From positions 1,488,001 to 1,552,000 of the forward strand of contig OY781093.1 of the NCBI GenBank assembly GCA_963676355.1: a stretch of 64,000 nt of DNA. Direction: 5' to 3'. The first letter of the stretch is position 1. Each line of letters starts with the position of its first letter. Made by a program: the position numbers and the translations under genes. Origin of the DNA: JAGLOK01 sp963676355 (lineage in GTDB: Bacteria > Bacillota > Clostridia > Christensenellales > UMGS416). This document shows positions 18,249 through 26,676 of the stretch, in pieces. The notes under the pieces are model-generated. The model had not been told where the DNA came from and did not search any database. It saw only the letters and a list, made by a program, of their open reading frames with translations.

Positions 18249-18422
18249 ATGTTATGGATTATTGTTATCGGTGTTGGGATTGCGGCATATTTTTTGATTA
18301 AAAATAAAAAGATTGATATTAGCGGCAAGAGCGAAGCTGAAGAGACACTTAAGCGAAGGTATGTAAGTGGTGAAATTGACGAAGAAACATATCTTAAGAT
18401 GAAAGAAAATATTAATAAATAG
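18249..18422 (+). CDS. SHOCT-domain miniprotein with one membrane helix
   Basis: A 57-residue protein made of one hydrophobic helix (about residues 2-18), a short basic linker and a C-terminal SHOCT motif of the form LKRRYVSGEIDEETYLKMKE. SHOCT segments occur at the ends of many membrane and DNA-linked proteins; their exact role is not settled. The frame is open nine codons further upstream, but AAAGGATG lies 7 bases before the ATG selected. It precedes a second SHOCT gene by 12 bases, so they are cotranslated products of one transcript. Too short for confident family placement beyond SHOCT. Confidence 0.75.
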   Translation: MLWIIVIGVGIAAYFLIKNKKIDISGKSEAEETLKRRYVSGEIDEETYLKMKENINK

Positions 18423-18434
18423 GAGGCATAAATA

Positions 18435-18707
18435 ATGTTTTACAGAGGAATGGGACAAATAGGCGATTATTGTGGAAGGATATTTGGGCACAGATCTTAT
18501 ATGTTTAACAGCCCATGGGTATCACTGATTGTAGGTGCTTTGGTGGTTGTTCTTGTTGTTGTTTTGGCGGTAGCACTGTTTAAAACACTTAACAAGAAAA
18601 AAAACAGTACAAATGACGACCTTTTAGAACTTCTCAAATCCAAATACGTTGCTGGCGAAATTGATGAAGAAGAGTATTTAAGGAAAAAGAAATTGATTAA
18701 TAAGTAA
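18435..18707 (+). CDS. Second SHOCT-domain small membrane protein
   Basis: A 90-residue protein with an aromatic/Gly-rich N-terminus, one strong Val/Leu-rich transmembrane helix (about residues 28-52), a polar linker and a C-terminal SHOCT motif (LLKSKYVAGEIDEEEYLRKK). The SHOCT tail is closely similar to that of the preceding gene (YV-GEIDEE-YL-K), so they are paralogous in this part. TAGGAGG gives a strong ribosome site, suggesting higher expression than the first. A terminator follows directly, so the pair is separate from the downstream two-component genes. Possible roles are as a small membrane accessory or regulator of the adjacent glycosyltransferase or kinase; this is conjecture from position. 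Confidence 0.78.
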   Translation: MFYRGMGQIGDYCGRIFGHRSYMFNSPWVSLIVGALVVVLVVVLAVALFKTLNKKKNSTNDDLLELLKSKYVAGEIDEEEYLRKKKLINK

Positions 18708-18712
18708 AATCT

Positions 18713-18740
18713 AAAGGGCTGTACATGCAGCCCTTTTATT
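18713..18740 (+). terminator. Terminator after the SHOCT gene pair
   Basis: AAAGGGCTG and CAGCCCTTT form a 9-bp stem with a 6-base loop, followed by TTATT. Confidence 0.75.
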
Positions 18741-18761
18741 AATGAAAGAAACTATTGCAGA

Positions 18762-18770
18762 TGGTATAAT
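18762..18770 (+). promoter_or_regulatory. Extended -10 promoter of the two-component operon
   Basis: TGGTATAAT is an extended -10 element (TGnTATAAT), placed so that transcription would start about 10 bases before the response-regulator ATG. The -35 is poor, which extended -10 promoters tolerate. Confidence 0.55.
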
Positions 18771-18787
18771 ATATAAAAGGATTAACA

Positions 18788-19468
18788 ATGAGATATAAGA
18801 TACTTATAGTAGAAGATGAAGCGCAGATACGTGAAGTCGTTGGGAAGTACATGGAGCAGGCAGGTTATGATGTCCTGCTTTGTGAAAATGGCATAGAAGC
18901 TCTTGCGCTTTTTTCAAAACACAACCCCCATCTTGTTGTGCTGGATGTCATGATGCCTGGAATAAGTGGGTTTGAAGTGCTTAAGCAGTTGAGACTGACA
19001 TCAAAAGTGCCTGTGATAATGCTCACTGCAAAGCAAAAGGAAGATGACCGCATAGAGGGATTTGACTTGGGTGCAGATGATTATGTCCCAAAGCCTTTTT
19101 CTCCTAAGGAGCTGGTAAAAAGAGCGCAAGCTGTATTAAGACGTGCATATTCTACGCCGGAAGATATTATGCTTATCGTTGCCGGAATTTTTAAGTTGGA
19201 TATAAAAAAACATAAACTATATAAAAGAGATGCTGAGATTGAAATTACAAGCAAGGAGTTTTCATTACTTAAGGTGTTTATAGCAAATGAGGGTGCACTT
19301 TTGTCCAGAAACCAATTGATTGAAAAAGCATTTGGATATGCTTATGAAGGGTTTGATAGAAATATAGATACTTATATTAAAAATATACGACAGAAGATAG
19401 AAATAGATAGCAAAAAGCCTACGCACCTTAAAACAAAGTACGGAGCGGGATATATATTCGAGGGATAA
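18788..19468 (+). CDS. OmpR/PhoB-family response regulator
   Basis: DNA-binding response regulator, 226 residues. The receiver domain has the acidic pair ED (residues 9-10), the phospho-acceptor Asp53 in VVLDVMMPG, the Thr of VIMLTAK, and the Lys of YVPKPF. A winged-helix effector domain follows (about 130-226), with EFSLLKVFIANEGALLSRN and the terminal KTKYGAGYIFEG typical of the OmpR family. It starts after AAGGATT and is followed four bases later by its cognate kinase gene. Targets are unknown; the nearby SHOCT and glycosyltransferase genes are candidates by position only. Confidence 0.93.
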   Translation: MRYKILIVEDEAQIREVVGKYMEQAGYDVLLCENGIEALALFSKHNPHLVVLDVMMPGISGFEVLKQLRLTSKVPVIMLTAKQKEDDRIEGFDLGADDYVPKPFSPKELVKRAQAVLRRAYSTPEDIMLIVAGIFKLDIKKHKLYKRDAEIEITSKEFSLLKVFIANEGALLSRNQLIEKAFGYAYEGFDRNIDTYIKNIRQKIEIDSKKPTHLKTKYGAGYIFEG

Positions 19469-19471
19469 GAT

Positions 19472-20815
19472 ATGACAGTCAGAAAGCAGATTACTATTAT
19501 AATAGGTTCAATATTATTAATCGCGGTGTTGATTTACTCGGTAGTATCCGCAGCTTTTGTGAATAAATATTTCAGCGGATATGTCGAGTCGGAATATAAT
19601 GATACAGTCGAAAGAATAAAAGAGCAGTCAGAAAAGATATTAGATGGCACGATACAAACCAAAGATGAAGCCTATGAAGTTTTGTCTATTTTTAGCGATG
19701 CTTTGATTGGAAGCATCAGCATTTTGGATTCACAGGATAATTTGATTGTGAATATGGATGCAACGCCGCATATGATGAGAGGGCAAATGATGGGTGGCGC
19801 TATGAACTCTGTTTCTGAAACTGATTATTTTGATATACAAATAAACGGAGAAAAAATTGGAACTCTAGTTATTGGACGTACCAGCGCTATACGAGATTCT
19901 CAACAAATCATACAATTTAAAAGATCGCTTAGAAGAGGCGCGCTATTTTCAGGACTTGTAGCGTTTGTTATATCGGTTGTTATTATAATATTTGCAGGTG
20001 AGAAAATGACAAAAGATTTAAGAAGAACAGCTTCTGCCGCGTCAATTGCAGACAATGGTTCGCTAAGTGGAATGAAGCTTTCCGGTGTAGCAGAAATAAG
20101 ATCTATTCAGCAGAGTCTTAGGGATATATCATCCAAGCTGGGGCTTCAAAAGCGTGCACGCAGAGAAAAAGTGGATCAGCTTTCCCATGAGGTGCGAACG
20201 CCGCTAACCATACTTAAAACGAATGTGGAAGGAGTCAGAGATAAAGTCATTGAGATGGACGATAAGCGAATTGAAAGCTGTTTGATTGAAATTGATAATT
20301 TAACAAGTATATTAAGCACGATATCTGATGTTGTTGAATATGACGATAAAGAATTAAAGCCAGTTATTAGAGAGTTTGATGTTGGGAACCTGCTGGAAGC
20401 TATTGTTCAGGGATTTAAATTGCAGTTTTACAAAAAATCCGTGTCACTTTCCACAGATGGAAAAAAACACATGATTGTGAGTACGGATAAATCACTTTTA
20501 TCACAGGCTATATACAATCTTATTTCCAACGCATATAAATTTACACCAAAAGGCGGAAAAGTTAGCGTAATTCTTGACGAAAGCGAAGAAGGCATCAGTG
20601 TAAGTGTGTGTGACAGTGGAATTGGTGTGCCCGATGATGAAAAAGACAAAATATTTGATGCGTATCAAAGAGGTTCATCGCAAAAAAACACATCGGGCGA
20701 TGGATTGGGACTTTATATAGCAAAAAATAATATTCAGTCACTTGGCGGAACTATAACTGTCAACGACAATAAGTTGGGAGGATCTTGTTTTGCAATCAGC
20801 CTTCCTGCTGAATAA
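19472..20815 (+). CDS. Membrane sensor histidine kinase
   Basis: Partner of the preceding response regulator. Two transmembrane helices (about residues 7-30 and 155-175) flank an extracytoplasmic sensor of about 120 residues containing a Met-rich stretch (PHMMRGQMMGGAMN, about 104-117). A HAMP-like linker follows, then the HisKA domain with LSHEVRTPL (phospho-His near 239), and the HATPase domain with N box (LISNAYKFTP), G1 (DSGIGVP) and G2 (GDGLGLYIAK). All catalytic boxes are complete. The Met-rich loop could bind copper or respond to oxidants, which is inference from composition. The start codon follows the regulator stop closely, so translation is coupled. A strong terminator ends the operon. 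Confidence 0.92.
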   Translation: MTVRKQITIIIGSILLIAVLIYSVVSAAFVNKYFSGYVESEYNDTVERIKEQSEKILDGTIQTKDEAYEVLSIFSDALIGSISILDSQDNLIVNMDATPHMMRGQMMGGAMNSVSETDYFDIQINGEKIGTLVIGRTSAIRDSQQIIQFKRSLRRGALFSGLVAFVISVVIIIFAGEKMTKDLRRTASAASIADNGSLSGMKLSGVAEIRSIQQSLRDISSKLGLQKRARREKVDQLSHEVRTPLTILKTNVEGVRDKVIEMDDKRIESCLIEIDNLTSILSTISDVVEYDDKELKPVIREFDVGNLLEAIVQGFKLQFYKKSVSLSTDGKKHMIVSTDKSLLSQAIYNLISNAYKFTPKGGKVSVILDESEEGISVSVCDSGIGVPDDEKDKIFDAYQRGSSQKNTSGDGLGLYIAKNNIQSLGGTITVNDNKLGGSCFAISLPAE

Positions 20816-20851
20816 TCTTATTATAGATTGCGGCTTAACATTAATGAAATA

Positions 20852-20886
20852 CTTTAAAAGACGCAATTAGCTGCGTCTTTTAAAGT
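20852..20886. terminator. Bidirectional terminator between the kinase and symporter genes
   Basis: A 14-bp stem (CTTTAAAAGACGCA with TGCGTCTTTTAAAG) and a short loop between two convergent genes. Confidence 0.88.
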
Positions 20887-20904
20887 TTGGTAAAGGTCAG
20901 AATT

Positions 20905-22293
20905 CTATAGGATATTTTCAAGCCCGCTTACATCGAATTTTTCGCCGGCTTTTTTCGCCTTGAGCGCTACCTGCAGCTTTTGATATTTTTTCTTAGTGAC
21001 AGGATATAGCACCATAAATATGACAGCGAAAGTCATTGCTATGGGACAAAAGATAGTAACAACATTTTCTATGCCCATAAGAGCTGAGAGGCTCTGAACT
21101 TCAGCGTCTTTTGAATATCCGCTGAATTGAAGTATCATGCCGAGTGATTGCATTCCAAGTGCCGCGCCAAATTTTTGCAGCAGTTGCGGCAGGGAAGTGA
21201 TTGCTCCCACTCGCTTTTTAGAATTAACCATTTCATCAATTTCAGCTATGTCGTAGGTGAAAGAATAAAATGTTGTCCAGAAAACCGCAAGTCCGATTGA
21301 GTAAAACAGAAGCATGAAAACAAACTTTACAATGCTTGTGATACCGATGAATTTGAATGCGAACATTCCAAGAGTTGCAATAGTTAAAAGAACGACAACT
21401 GCAAACCGTCTGTCTCTGACAGTTGCAAGCTTTGTCGTAATCGGCACAAAAATTAGCATGCCAACTACAATGGTTCCAAGGGCAACTGCCATAAACTTAT
21501 CAGGATCTACACCGATTCGATATTTAAGCAAGAAGATAAGGTCTGCCTGTGCAAGCGATGACTGAAGCATAAATAGCACAACGAAAATCAAAAGGTATTT
21601 AAACGGTTTAAGTTTTATCACTTCAAAATATGTTGTAAACACATTCTTATCATCATTTTTATCTGAGTGAATGAGCTTGATTTTTTTGGTGGAGTGATAT
21701 GCGACATAGCCGAATGCGATGGCTATAAGCGCCACGGCAAAGGCTGAAAGACTCCAGCTTTGTGCAGTAGTAAAGCTTGCGTCTTCAAAAACTTCCACCA
21801 AAACTGTCGGTGCGGCGCTTCCCACAAAAATTGCAAAGGCGTTTATAAATGAGCTTGTTCCGCGTATTTTTGTACGCTCGTCATAATCGGCTGTAAGCTC
21901 CGCGCAAAGTGCATAGTAGGGTATAGTATAGACTGTGTATGCCACCCAGAAGCATATTGCAACAGCGATGAAGTATGCCACAGACCATCCGGCAGGAAGG
22001 TCAAACTTATAAAAAACAAATACAAACAGAATGGACATTGGTATAATGGCAGCTCTCATAAGCTTTCGTTTGTCCATTTTCTTTGAGTCGGCGATAAAGC
22101 CAATCATAGGATCTGTGATTCCGTCGGCTATAATGGAAATCATACTTACTGTTCCGGCTATAACCGGGCTTATCCCTGCGATATCTGTTAGAAAAAACAG
22201 AAAATATGTATAAAACATATTATATAGCACGGATTCGGAGATTATGCCCGAAGCATAACCAATTTTACGTCTCTTAGTCAAAGTACCGTTCAT
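20905..22293 (-). CDS. GPH-family glycoside/pentoside:cation symporter
   Basis: Twelve-helix sugar symporter of the MelB/GPH branch of the major facilitator superfamily, 462 residues. The N-terminus (RKIGYASGIISESVLYNMF) and DGITDPMIGFIAD near residue 58 match the helix 1/helix 2 signature of this family, including the Asp residues used in cation coupling. The YTIPYYALCAEL segment near residue 125 is the usual GPH loop. The gene is last in a four-gene minus-strand set with a class III aminotransferase, a class II aldolase and an FGGY kinase, so it probably imports the sugar or sugar-derived compound that they process. The substrate cannot be deduced from sequence. Confidence 0.88.
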   Translation of the reverse strand: MNGTLTKRRKIGYASGIISESVLYNMFYTYFLFFLTDIAGISPVIAGTVSMISIIADGITDPMIGFIADSKKMDKRKLMRAAIIPMSILFVFVFYKFDLPAGWSVAYFIAVAICFWVAYTVYTIPYYALCAELTADYDERTKIRGTSSFINAFAIFVGSAAPTVLVEVFEDASFTTAQSWSLSAFAVALIAIAFGYVAYHSTKKIKLIHSDKNDDKNVFTTYFEVIKLKPFKYLLIFVVLFMLQSSLAQADLIFLLKYRIGVDPDKFMAVALGTIVVGMLIFVPITTKLATVRDRRFAVVVLLTIATLGMFAFKFIGITSIVKFVFMLLFYSIGLAVFWTTFYSFTYDIAEIDEMVNSKKRVGAITSLPQLLQKFGAALGMQSLGMILQFSGYSKDAEVQSLSALMGIENVVTIFCPIAMTFAVIFMVLYPVTKKKYQKLQVALKAKKAGEKFDVSGLENIL

Positions 22294-22339
22294 ATACTAC
22301 CCCGTCTTGAATATATTTTTTACATTGTATGCTTTTAAC

Positions 22340-23929
22340 TTATGAGTTGAGTAGACCGAATGATTTTTTATTGTTGTAGTAGAGGCTTTTAAATATATTA
22401 AAGCCTGTTTTGTATACCTGTTTGTTTTTCTTATTGGGATGATAAACTTTTGAAACTTTAATGAGGTCGCTTGCCATGCTGAGGTCTTTTATAATGTTAA
22501 GTCCCACTGCGATAGTTATAGCCGCACCCATAGTTCCTGCGTTTTGTGGATTTTCAATAACCTCCACATCCAAGCCTATTATATCCGATAAAATCTGACA
22601 TGTCATGGGGGCAAGTGCGCCGCCGCCCACAAATCTTATCTTTTCGCCAATGCATATCTTTTTTTTGCTGCATTCAAGCTGCCATTTTAAGTGATAACAC
22701 ACGCCTTCGATTACTGAATGTATAAGCTCGGATTTTTTTGTGTCTATTCCGATGTTAAAAAACATTCCACGTGCGTCTGTGTCTTCAAATGGGCATCTGT
22801 TTCCATGCAGCCAAGGGGTGAACATAACATTGCGACTGCCTGCCGGAACATTTTTTATGGATTCCATCATGTAGTCATATAAGTCGACTGCAATATCTTC
22901 ATAGTCGCCGTTTATATTGGCATTTTCAATTTCTTCGATGGTTTCTTCATATGCTAAGTGCTCTTTTACCCATTCTATGCATTTGCCTGCTGTCTCAAGC
23001 TCAGCAAAATAGTTGTATGAATTGCAATCCGCACCGACTATGCCTGCAATTTTGCAGAATATGTCCACATTTGGGGCGTTTATTACTGTGGAAACCCAGC
23101 CGGAGGTTCCCATATAGACATGGGTATCACCAATCTTTGTGGCACCTGAACCGATGCCAATGAGCGAAGCATCGCCACCACCGCCGAAAACAAGCGTATC
23201 CTGTGTGAGCCCAAGCTCTTTTGAGGATTCTTGGGTAAGATTGCCCACGATATCGGTGCTTTTAATTATTTTTGGGAGGTGATTTTGATCTACCCCTAGC
23301 ATTTTGCACATCGTTTTGCTGAAGGTGCGTTTTTTCATGTCAAAAAGCATGGTGGAAAATGCACTGTCTTCTGTCATTACAAATTCACCACTGCATTTTT
23401 GTATTAAAAACTCTTTGACATCAAGCCATTTAAAGACCTTTGAGAAGATGTGGGGCTCATTTTCCTTTACCCAATTATACTTCCATACGGGATCTTTTGA
23501 GCTGCTTGCGACAACACCTGTTATTTTAAGGCTTTTTATGAGCTTTATGATATTAATGTTTTCAAACTGTATACCGGTTGAAAAAGTTTTGTTCATCTGG
23601 GCAACTGCTCTGTTATCCATGTAGCTCATGGCAGGGCGAACCGGCTCGCCGTGTTCATCGACTAAAACAAGTCCTTGCATCTGGGCGCAAAAAGAAATGC
23701 CGGCAATTTTATCAGAAGAAATGCCGCTCTTTTTCAAAACATTTTTGGTGGTTTGGCACATTGCATTCCACCAGTCGTTTGGGTTTTGCTCTGCGCCGCC
23801 GTTTTCCGTCATTGCAAGGCTATAGCCCAAGCTGTCATCTTCGACAAGCTCCATTTTCGAGTTAAGCTTAAAAAGACATGTTTTAAGCGAAGTGGTGCCT
23901 ACATCATAGGCAATAACGTATTTCTCCAA
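22340..23929 (-). CDS. FGGY-family carbohydrate kinase
   Basis: ATP-dependent kinase of the xylulokinase/gluconokinase group, 529 residues. The N-terminal ATP-binding motif is YDVGTTSLKTCLF. A FGGY N-domain follows, with FCAQMQGLVLVDEHGEP near residue 83, and a C-domain with GGGGDASLIGIGSGA near 247 and RFVGGGALAPMTCQIL near 427. Translation begins at TTG, preceded by GGAGG at 8 bases; an ATG eight bases upstream is in another frame. In the operon it lies between the aldolase and symporter genes, suggesting that it phosphorylates the imported substrate before aldol cleavage. The specific sugar is not determinable; xylulose, fuculose, erythrulose-type and AI-2-type kinases share these motifs. 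Confidence 0.9.
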   Translation of the reverse strand: MEKYVIAYDVGTTSLKTCLFKLNSKMELVEDDSLGYSLAMTENGGAEQNPNDWWNAMCQTTKNVLKKSGISSDKIAGISFCAQMQGLVLVDEHGEPVRPAMSYMDNRAVAQMNKTFSTGIQFENINIIKLIKSLKITGVVASSSKDPVWKYNWVKENEPHIFSKVFKWLDVKEFLIQKCSGEFVMTEDSAFSTMLFDMKKRTFSKTMCKMLGVDQNHLPKIIKSTDIVGNLTQESSKELGLTQDTLVFGGGGDASLIGIGSGATKIGDTHVYMGTSGWVSTVINAPNVDIFCKIAGIVGADCNSYNYFAELETAGKCIEWVKEHLAYEETIEEIENANINGDYEDIAVDLYDYMMESIKNVPAGSRNVMFTPWLHGNRCPFEDTDARGMFFNIGIDTKKSELIHSVIEGVCYHLKWQLECSKKKICIGEKIRFVGGGALAPMTCQILSDIIGLDVEVIENPQNAGTMGAAITIAVGLNIIKDLSMASDLIKVSKVYHPNKKNKQVYKTGFNIFKSLYYNNKKSFGLLNS

Positions 23930-23959
23930 GCTTCCATCCTCCAGAGTTTTGTCTATATA

Positions 23960-24997
23960 TCAATCTTTCTGTTTTGAGTATTTTGTTTTATAAATTGTAC
24001 GCATAAGCTTGCTTTCGAGCGGGTTTATGTATTTTATTTTTTTGTGAAGCGCAGCACCCAAAAAAGCAGCGCAATTTTTCTCCACAATCATGCTTACAGC
24101 TTCAGAATCAGGGCCTGAACAAACAGCTCCATAACCTTTCACAAACACAGCATCTGCTTTGTTTAGTGCCTTTTCAATTTGCTTTAAGTCGTATTCCACA
24201 GACTGCATTTTAACTCCCACAATCTGAGCGAAATCATCCACAAGAGGACGCAAAGGCTTTTTAAGATACGACATTGCCAATACTTCCTTTGAGTTGTTTA
24301 TCATAATGTTTTTGCCCACATTAAGCTCAAAGTCCAAAGCGGGGAAGTCGGAAGTCTTTGTGCAATAATCCTTTAGAACATCATTTATGTATGAATTTAT
24401 AGTGAATTTATTTTCACCTGACTCTTGTTTGAATTTATTTTCTATATATTCCTTGCAGGCGGCCTCAAGCTGGCTTGCTGCGTTGAATGTGGCTTTATAA
24501 TCGCTTCCATAGCAAAGTGCGCCATGGTGTTTCATTATGATGCAGTTGCCTTTGGACACTTTTAGTGCATCGGCAATGCCTTGGCTCAGCTTTTTCGTGC
24601 TTGGTAGCCCATAGGCGGCAACGACAACTTTTGATCCTAGTTGAGGATATTTTTTGCTATCAACTTCAAAAAAATCAATTTCGCATGCACTTATAATCGA
24701 TGCATAAAGCTGGTGGGTGTGGATTACAAACCCACAGTCCTTTTCCTTATAGCAGTTTGCATGCGCGCCTTTTTCAGATGATGGCTTTATGTAGCCTTCA
24801 TATTCTAAAGTGTTTATATCAACTTTGACGATATCGTCGTGAGTAAGTGAAAGGTAATCCTTTCCGCTTGGTGTTATAATCATAGTGTTGTCATCCAAGC
24901 GCTGGCTTACATTGCCCCACGTTCTTGCTATAAGTCCCTGAGCCACAAGCTCTTTGCCTGCGGCTATAACAGTATCTTTTGCTTTTTTTATATCCAT
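23960..24997 (-). CDS. Class II aldolase/adducin-family protein with a second, degenerate aldolase-like half
   Basis: Zinc-dependent aldolase related to L-fuculose-phosphate aldolase. The first half (about residues 1-215) is complete: GLIARTWGNVSQRL, the TPSGKDY phosphate loop, the substrate Glu in SSEKGAH, the zinc His pair in VIHTHQ, and IIMKHHGALCYG. The protein continues to 345 residues, about 120 more than single-domain enzymes. The extra part repeats an aldolase-like strand (VFVKGYGAVCSGPDSEAVSMIVE) with the zinc histidines replaced, so it looks like a duplicated but inactive half. It starts at ATG after GCGGTGA and is 14 bases downstream of the aminotransferase gene. The expected reaction is retro-aldol cleavage of a phosphorylated sugar to dihydroxyacetone phosphate plus an aldehyde. 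Confidence 0.85.
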   Translation of the reverse strand: MDIKKAKDTVIAAGKELVAQGLIARTWGNVSQRLDDNTMIITPSGKDYLSLTHDDIVKVDINTLEYEGYIKPSSEKGAHANCYKEKDCGFVIHTHQLYASIISACEIDFFEVDSKKYPQLGSKVVVAAYGLPSTKKLSQGIADALKVSKGNCIIMKHHGALCYGSDYKATFNAASQLEAACKEYIENKFKQESGENKFTINSYINDVLKDYCTKTSDFPALDFELNVGKNIMINNSKEVLAMSYLKKPLRPLVDDFAQIVGVKMQSVEYDLKQIEKALNKADAVFVKGYGAVCSGPDSEAVSMIVEKNCAAFLGAALHKKIKYINPLESKLMRTIYKTKYSKQKD

Positions 24998-25011
24998 TTT
25001 TTCACCGCTTT

Positions 25012-26490
25012 TTAGTCTTCAAGTTTAACAACATTTGAAAATACACGATCAAACCTTGCAAGTATATCTTCCAACATTTCGTCTGTGAATGCAGCGGAAG
25101 TGTAGAGCCTGCTTCCTGCCAAGGTGATGATTCCCTCTGCCATGTAGGCTGCTCCCATGTGCTCCATTTCTTTTTTGCGCCTTGATGTTGCTTTAAGAAC
25201 TTCGGGTATCTTCCATGGCTTTTTCCAGTTTATTGAGTAGTGAACTGTTCCAACTGTTTCTAAGTGGCAAACTGAGCCTTGATTGAATGTAACAAAGGGA
25301 AGATTATATTTATCGATAAGTTCCTGAAGGCCGGCAACAAGCTTGTCTGCAAACTGTCCTGCTTTTTGAGCAGCGTTTGTGCGCTCTATTTCGCAAAGTG
25401 TGTAGTAACCGCCTGCGCAGCTTAGAGGATTTGCAGCCATTGTTCCGCCAACTAATGCCTTTTTGTGCTTTGGACCACCTGCTATGCCTGCAGATAAAAA
25501 CTTCATGTATTCTTTTTTGCCGCCAAGTCCACCTGCGCTTGGGTAGCCGCCTGCGACTGCTTTACCGAACACTGTAAGGTCAGGGGACACATCAAAATAT
25601 CCCTGTGCACCGGACATGCCGACTCTGAACCCTGTAACCACTTCATCAAAGATTAAAAGTGCACCGTATTTTTTGCACAAGGCTTCAACACCTTTGCAGA
25701 AGTCACGGCTTACAGGGCGTGTTCCGCTTTCAGGGCCAATCGGCTCTATAATAACGCCGGCTGTGCCGCCACGGAGCTTATTGCGTCTTAATTTTTTCTC
25801 CAAATCTTTTAAATCATTTGGGAAGAATTCTTGAGTGTGCTTAAACACAAATTTCGGAACGCCATGTGCTTGCATGTGCTTTGTTCCCGGAATTCTGATG
25901 CCGTAAGCAAGCTGGTCGCTCCAGCCATGATATGCACCGCCCATTTTTATGATGTTTTTCTTTTTGGTTGCAAGGCGCGCAACACGTATTGCAGCCATAC
26001 ACCCTTCTGTGCCTGAGCCTAACATGCGGAACATGTCAACTGATGGGAAATTGTCCACTATTTTTTTTGCAAGCTTATATTCATATTCATGGAAAAGACC
26101 GGTGGACGGACCACAGTGATCTATAAGCTTCATTGTTTCTTCTTTGACTTCTTTTGGGTTGCTTCCCAATATTGTGGGTCCTCCGGCTTGAAGGAAGTCA
26201 TAATACACATTGCCATCAATGTCATAAAGGTATGCGCCTTCGGCCTTGTCTATAACAATGGGGAAGGGGTGGTTAAATGCAAGATTGTGCTGTACGCCAC
26301 CTGGGATATAGTTATTCGCCTGTGTTATCATTTCTTTTGACTTTAGACATTTCAGGTCAAAGTATTCATCTTCATATTCTTTAAGTTTTTCAGGTTTAAT
26401 AGAATATATGGGCTTTTGTATGAGCTCATCTAATTGTTTTGTGATCTTTTTATCATCTGGATATGTGCTTATTGAATAACTTTCTGACAT
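25012..26490 (-). CDS. Class III aminotransferase (glutamate-1-semialdehyde aminomutase-like)
   Basis: PLP-dependent enzyme, 492 residues. The family signature is visible: LLIFDEVVTGFRVG near residue 280, followed by LTVFGKAVAGGYPSAGGLGG with the PLP lysine. GSGTEGCMAAIRVAR near 158 binds the cofactor phosphate, and the AYHGWSDQL segment is shared with GSA aminomutases. It is too long for HemL, carries an N-terminal extension of about 60 residues, and no haem genes are near. I therefore think it acts on a carbonyl made by the aldolase/kinase pathway encoded downstream, or supplies an amino substrate to it. AAGGAGATTACC precedes the ATG. It is the first gene of the set, next to a TetR-type operator and divergent tetR gene. 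Confidence 0.85.
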   Translation of the reverse strand: MSESYSISTYPDDKKITKQLDELIQKPIYSIKPEKLKEYEDEYFDLKCLKSKEMITQANNYIPGGVQHNLAFNHPFPIVIDKAEGAYLYDIDGNVYYDFLQAGGPTILGSNPKEVKEETMKLIDHCGPSTGLFHEYEYKLAKKIVDNFPSVDMFRMLGSGTEGCMAAIRVARLATKKKNIIKMGGAYHGWSDQLAYGIRIPGTKHMQAHGVPKFVFKHTQEFFPNDLKDLEKKLRRNKLRGGTAGVIIEPIGPESGTRPVSRDFCKGVEALCKKYGALLIFDEVVTGFRVGMSGAQGYFDVSPDLTVFGKAVAGGYPSAGGLGGKKEYMKFLSAGIAGGPKHKKALVGGTMAANPLSCAGGYYTLCEIERTNAAQKAGQFADKLVAGLQELIDKYNLPFVTFNQGSVCHLETVGTVHYSINWKKPWKIPEVLKATSRRKKEMEHMGAAYMAEGIITLAGSRLYTSAAFTDEMLEDILARFDRVFSNVVKLED

Positions 26491-26526
26491 TGTGGTAATC
26501 TCCTTCTAATTGTTATATAATGTGGA

Positions 26527-26542
26527 GAGTGAGCACTCACTC
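26527..26542. promoter_or_regulatory. Palindromic TetR-type operator
   Basis: GAGTGAG and CTCACTC form a perfect 7-bp inverted repeat with a CA spacer. It lies 37 bases before the aminotransferase start and about 135 bases before the divergent tetR start. Inverted GAGTGA/TCACTC arms are common in TetR-family operators. It is the likely switch for the four-gene carbohydrate operon. Confidence 0.7.
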
Positions 26543-26676
26543 GCTTTTGATTATAGCAAGTATCCAGTGCGTTTTCAATAAGCAAATTAAATATTTTGCA
26601 CGTAGATATAAAAGACGCGTATGCAATCCTAAAATATGCTAAAATATAAAGCAGATAATATATATGGAGAAATCAT

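Noticed and set aside
25012..26490. Assignment of the class III aminotransferase as HemL (haem biosynthesis)
   Set aside because: Longer than HemL, with an N-terminal extension, and no tetrapyrrole genes nearby; sits in a sugar-type operon.
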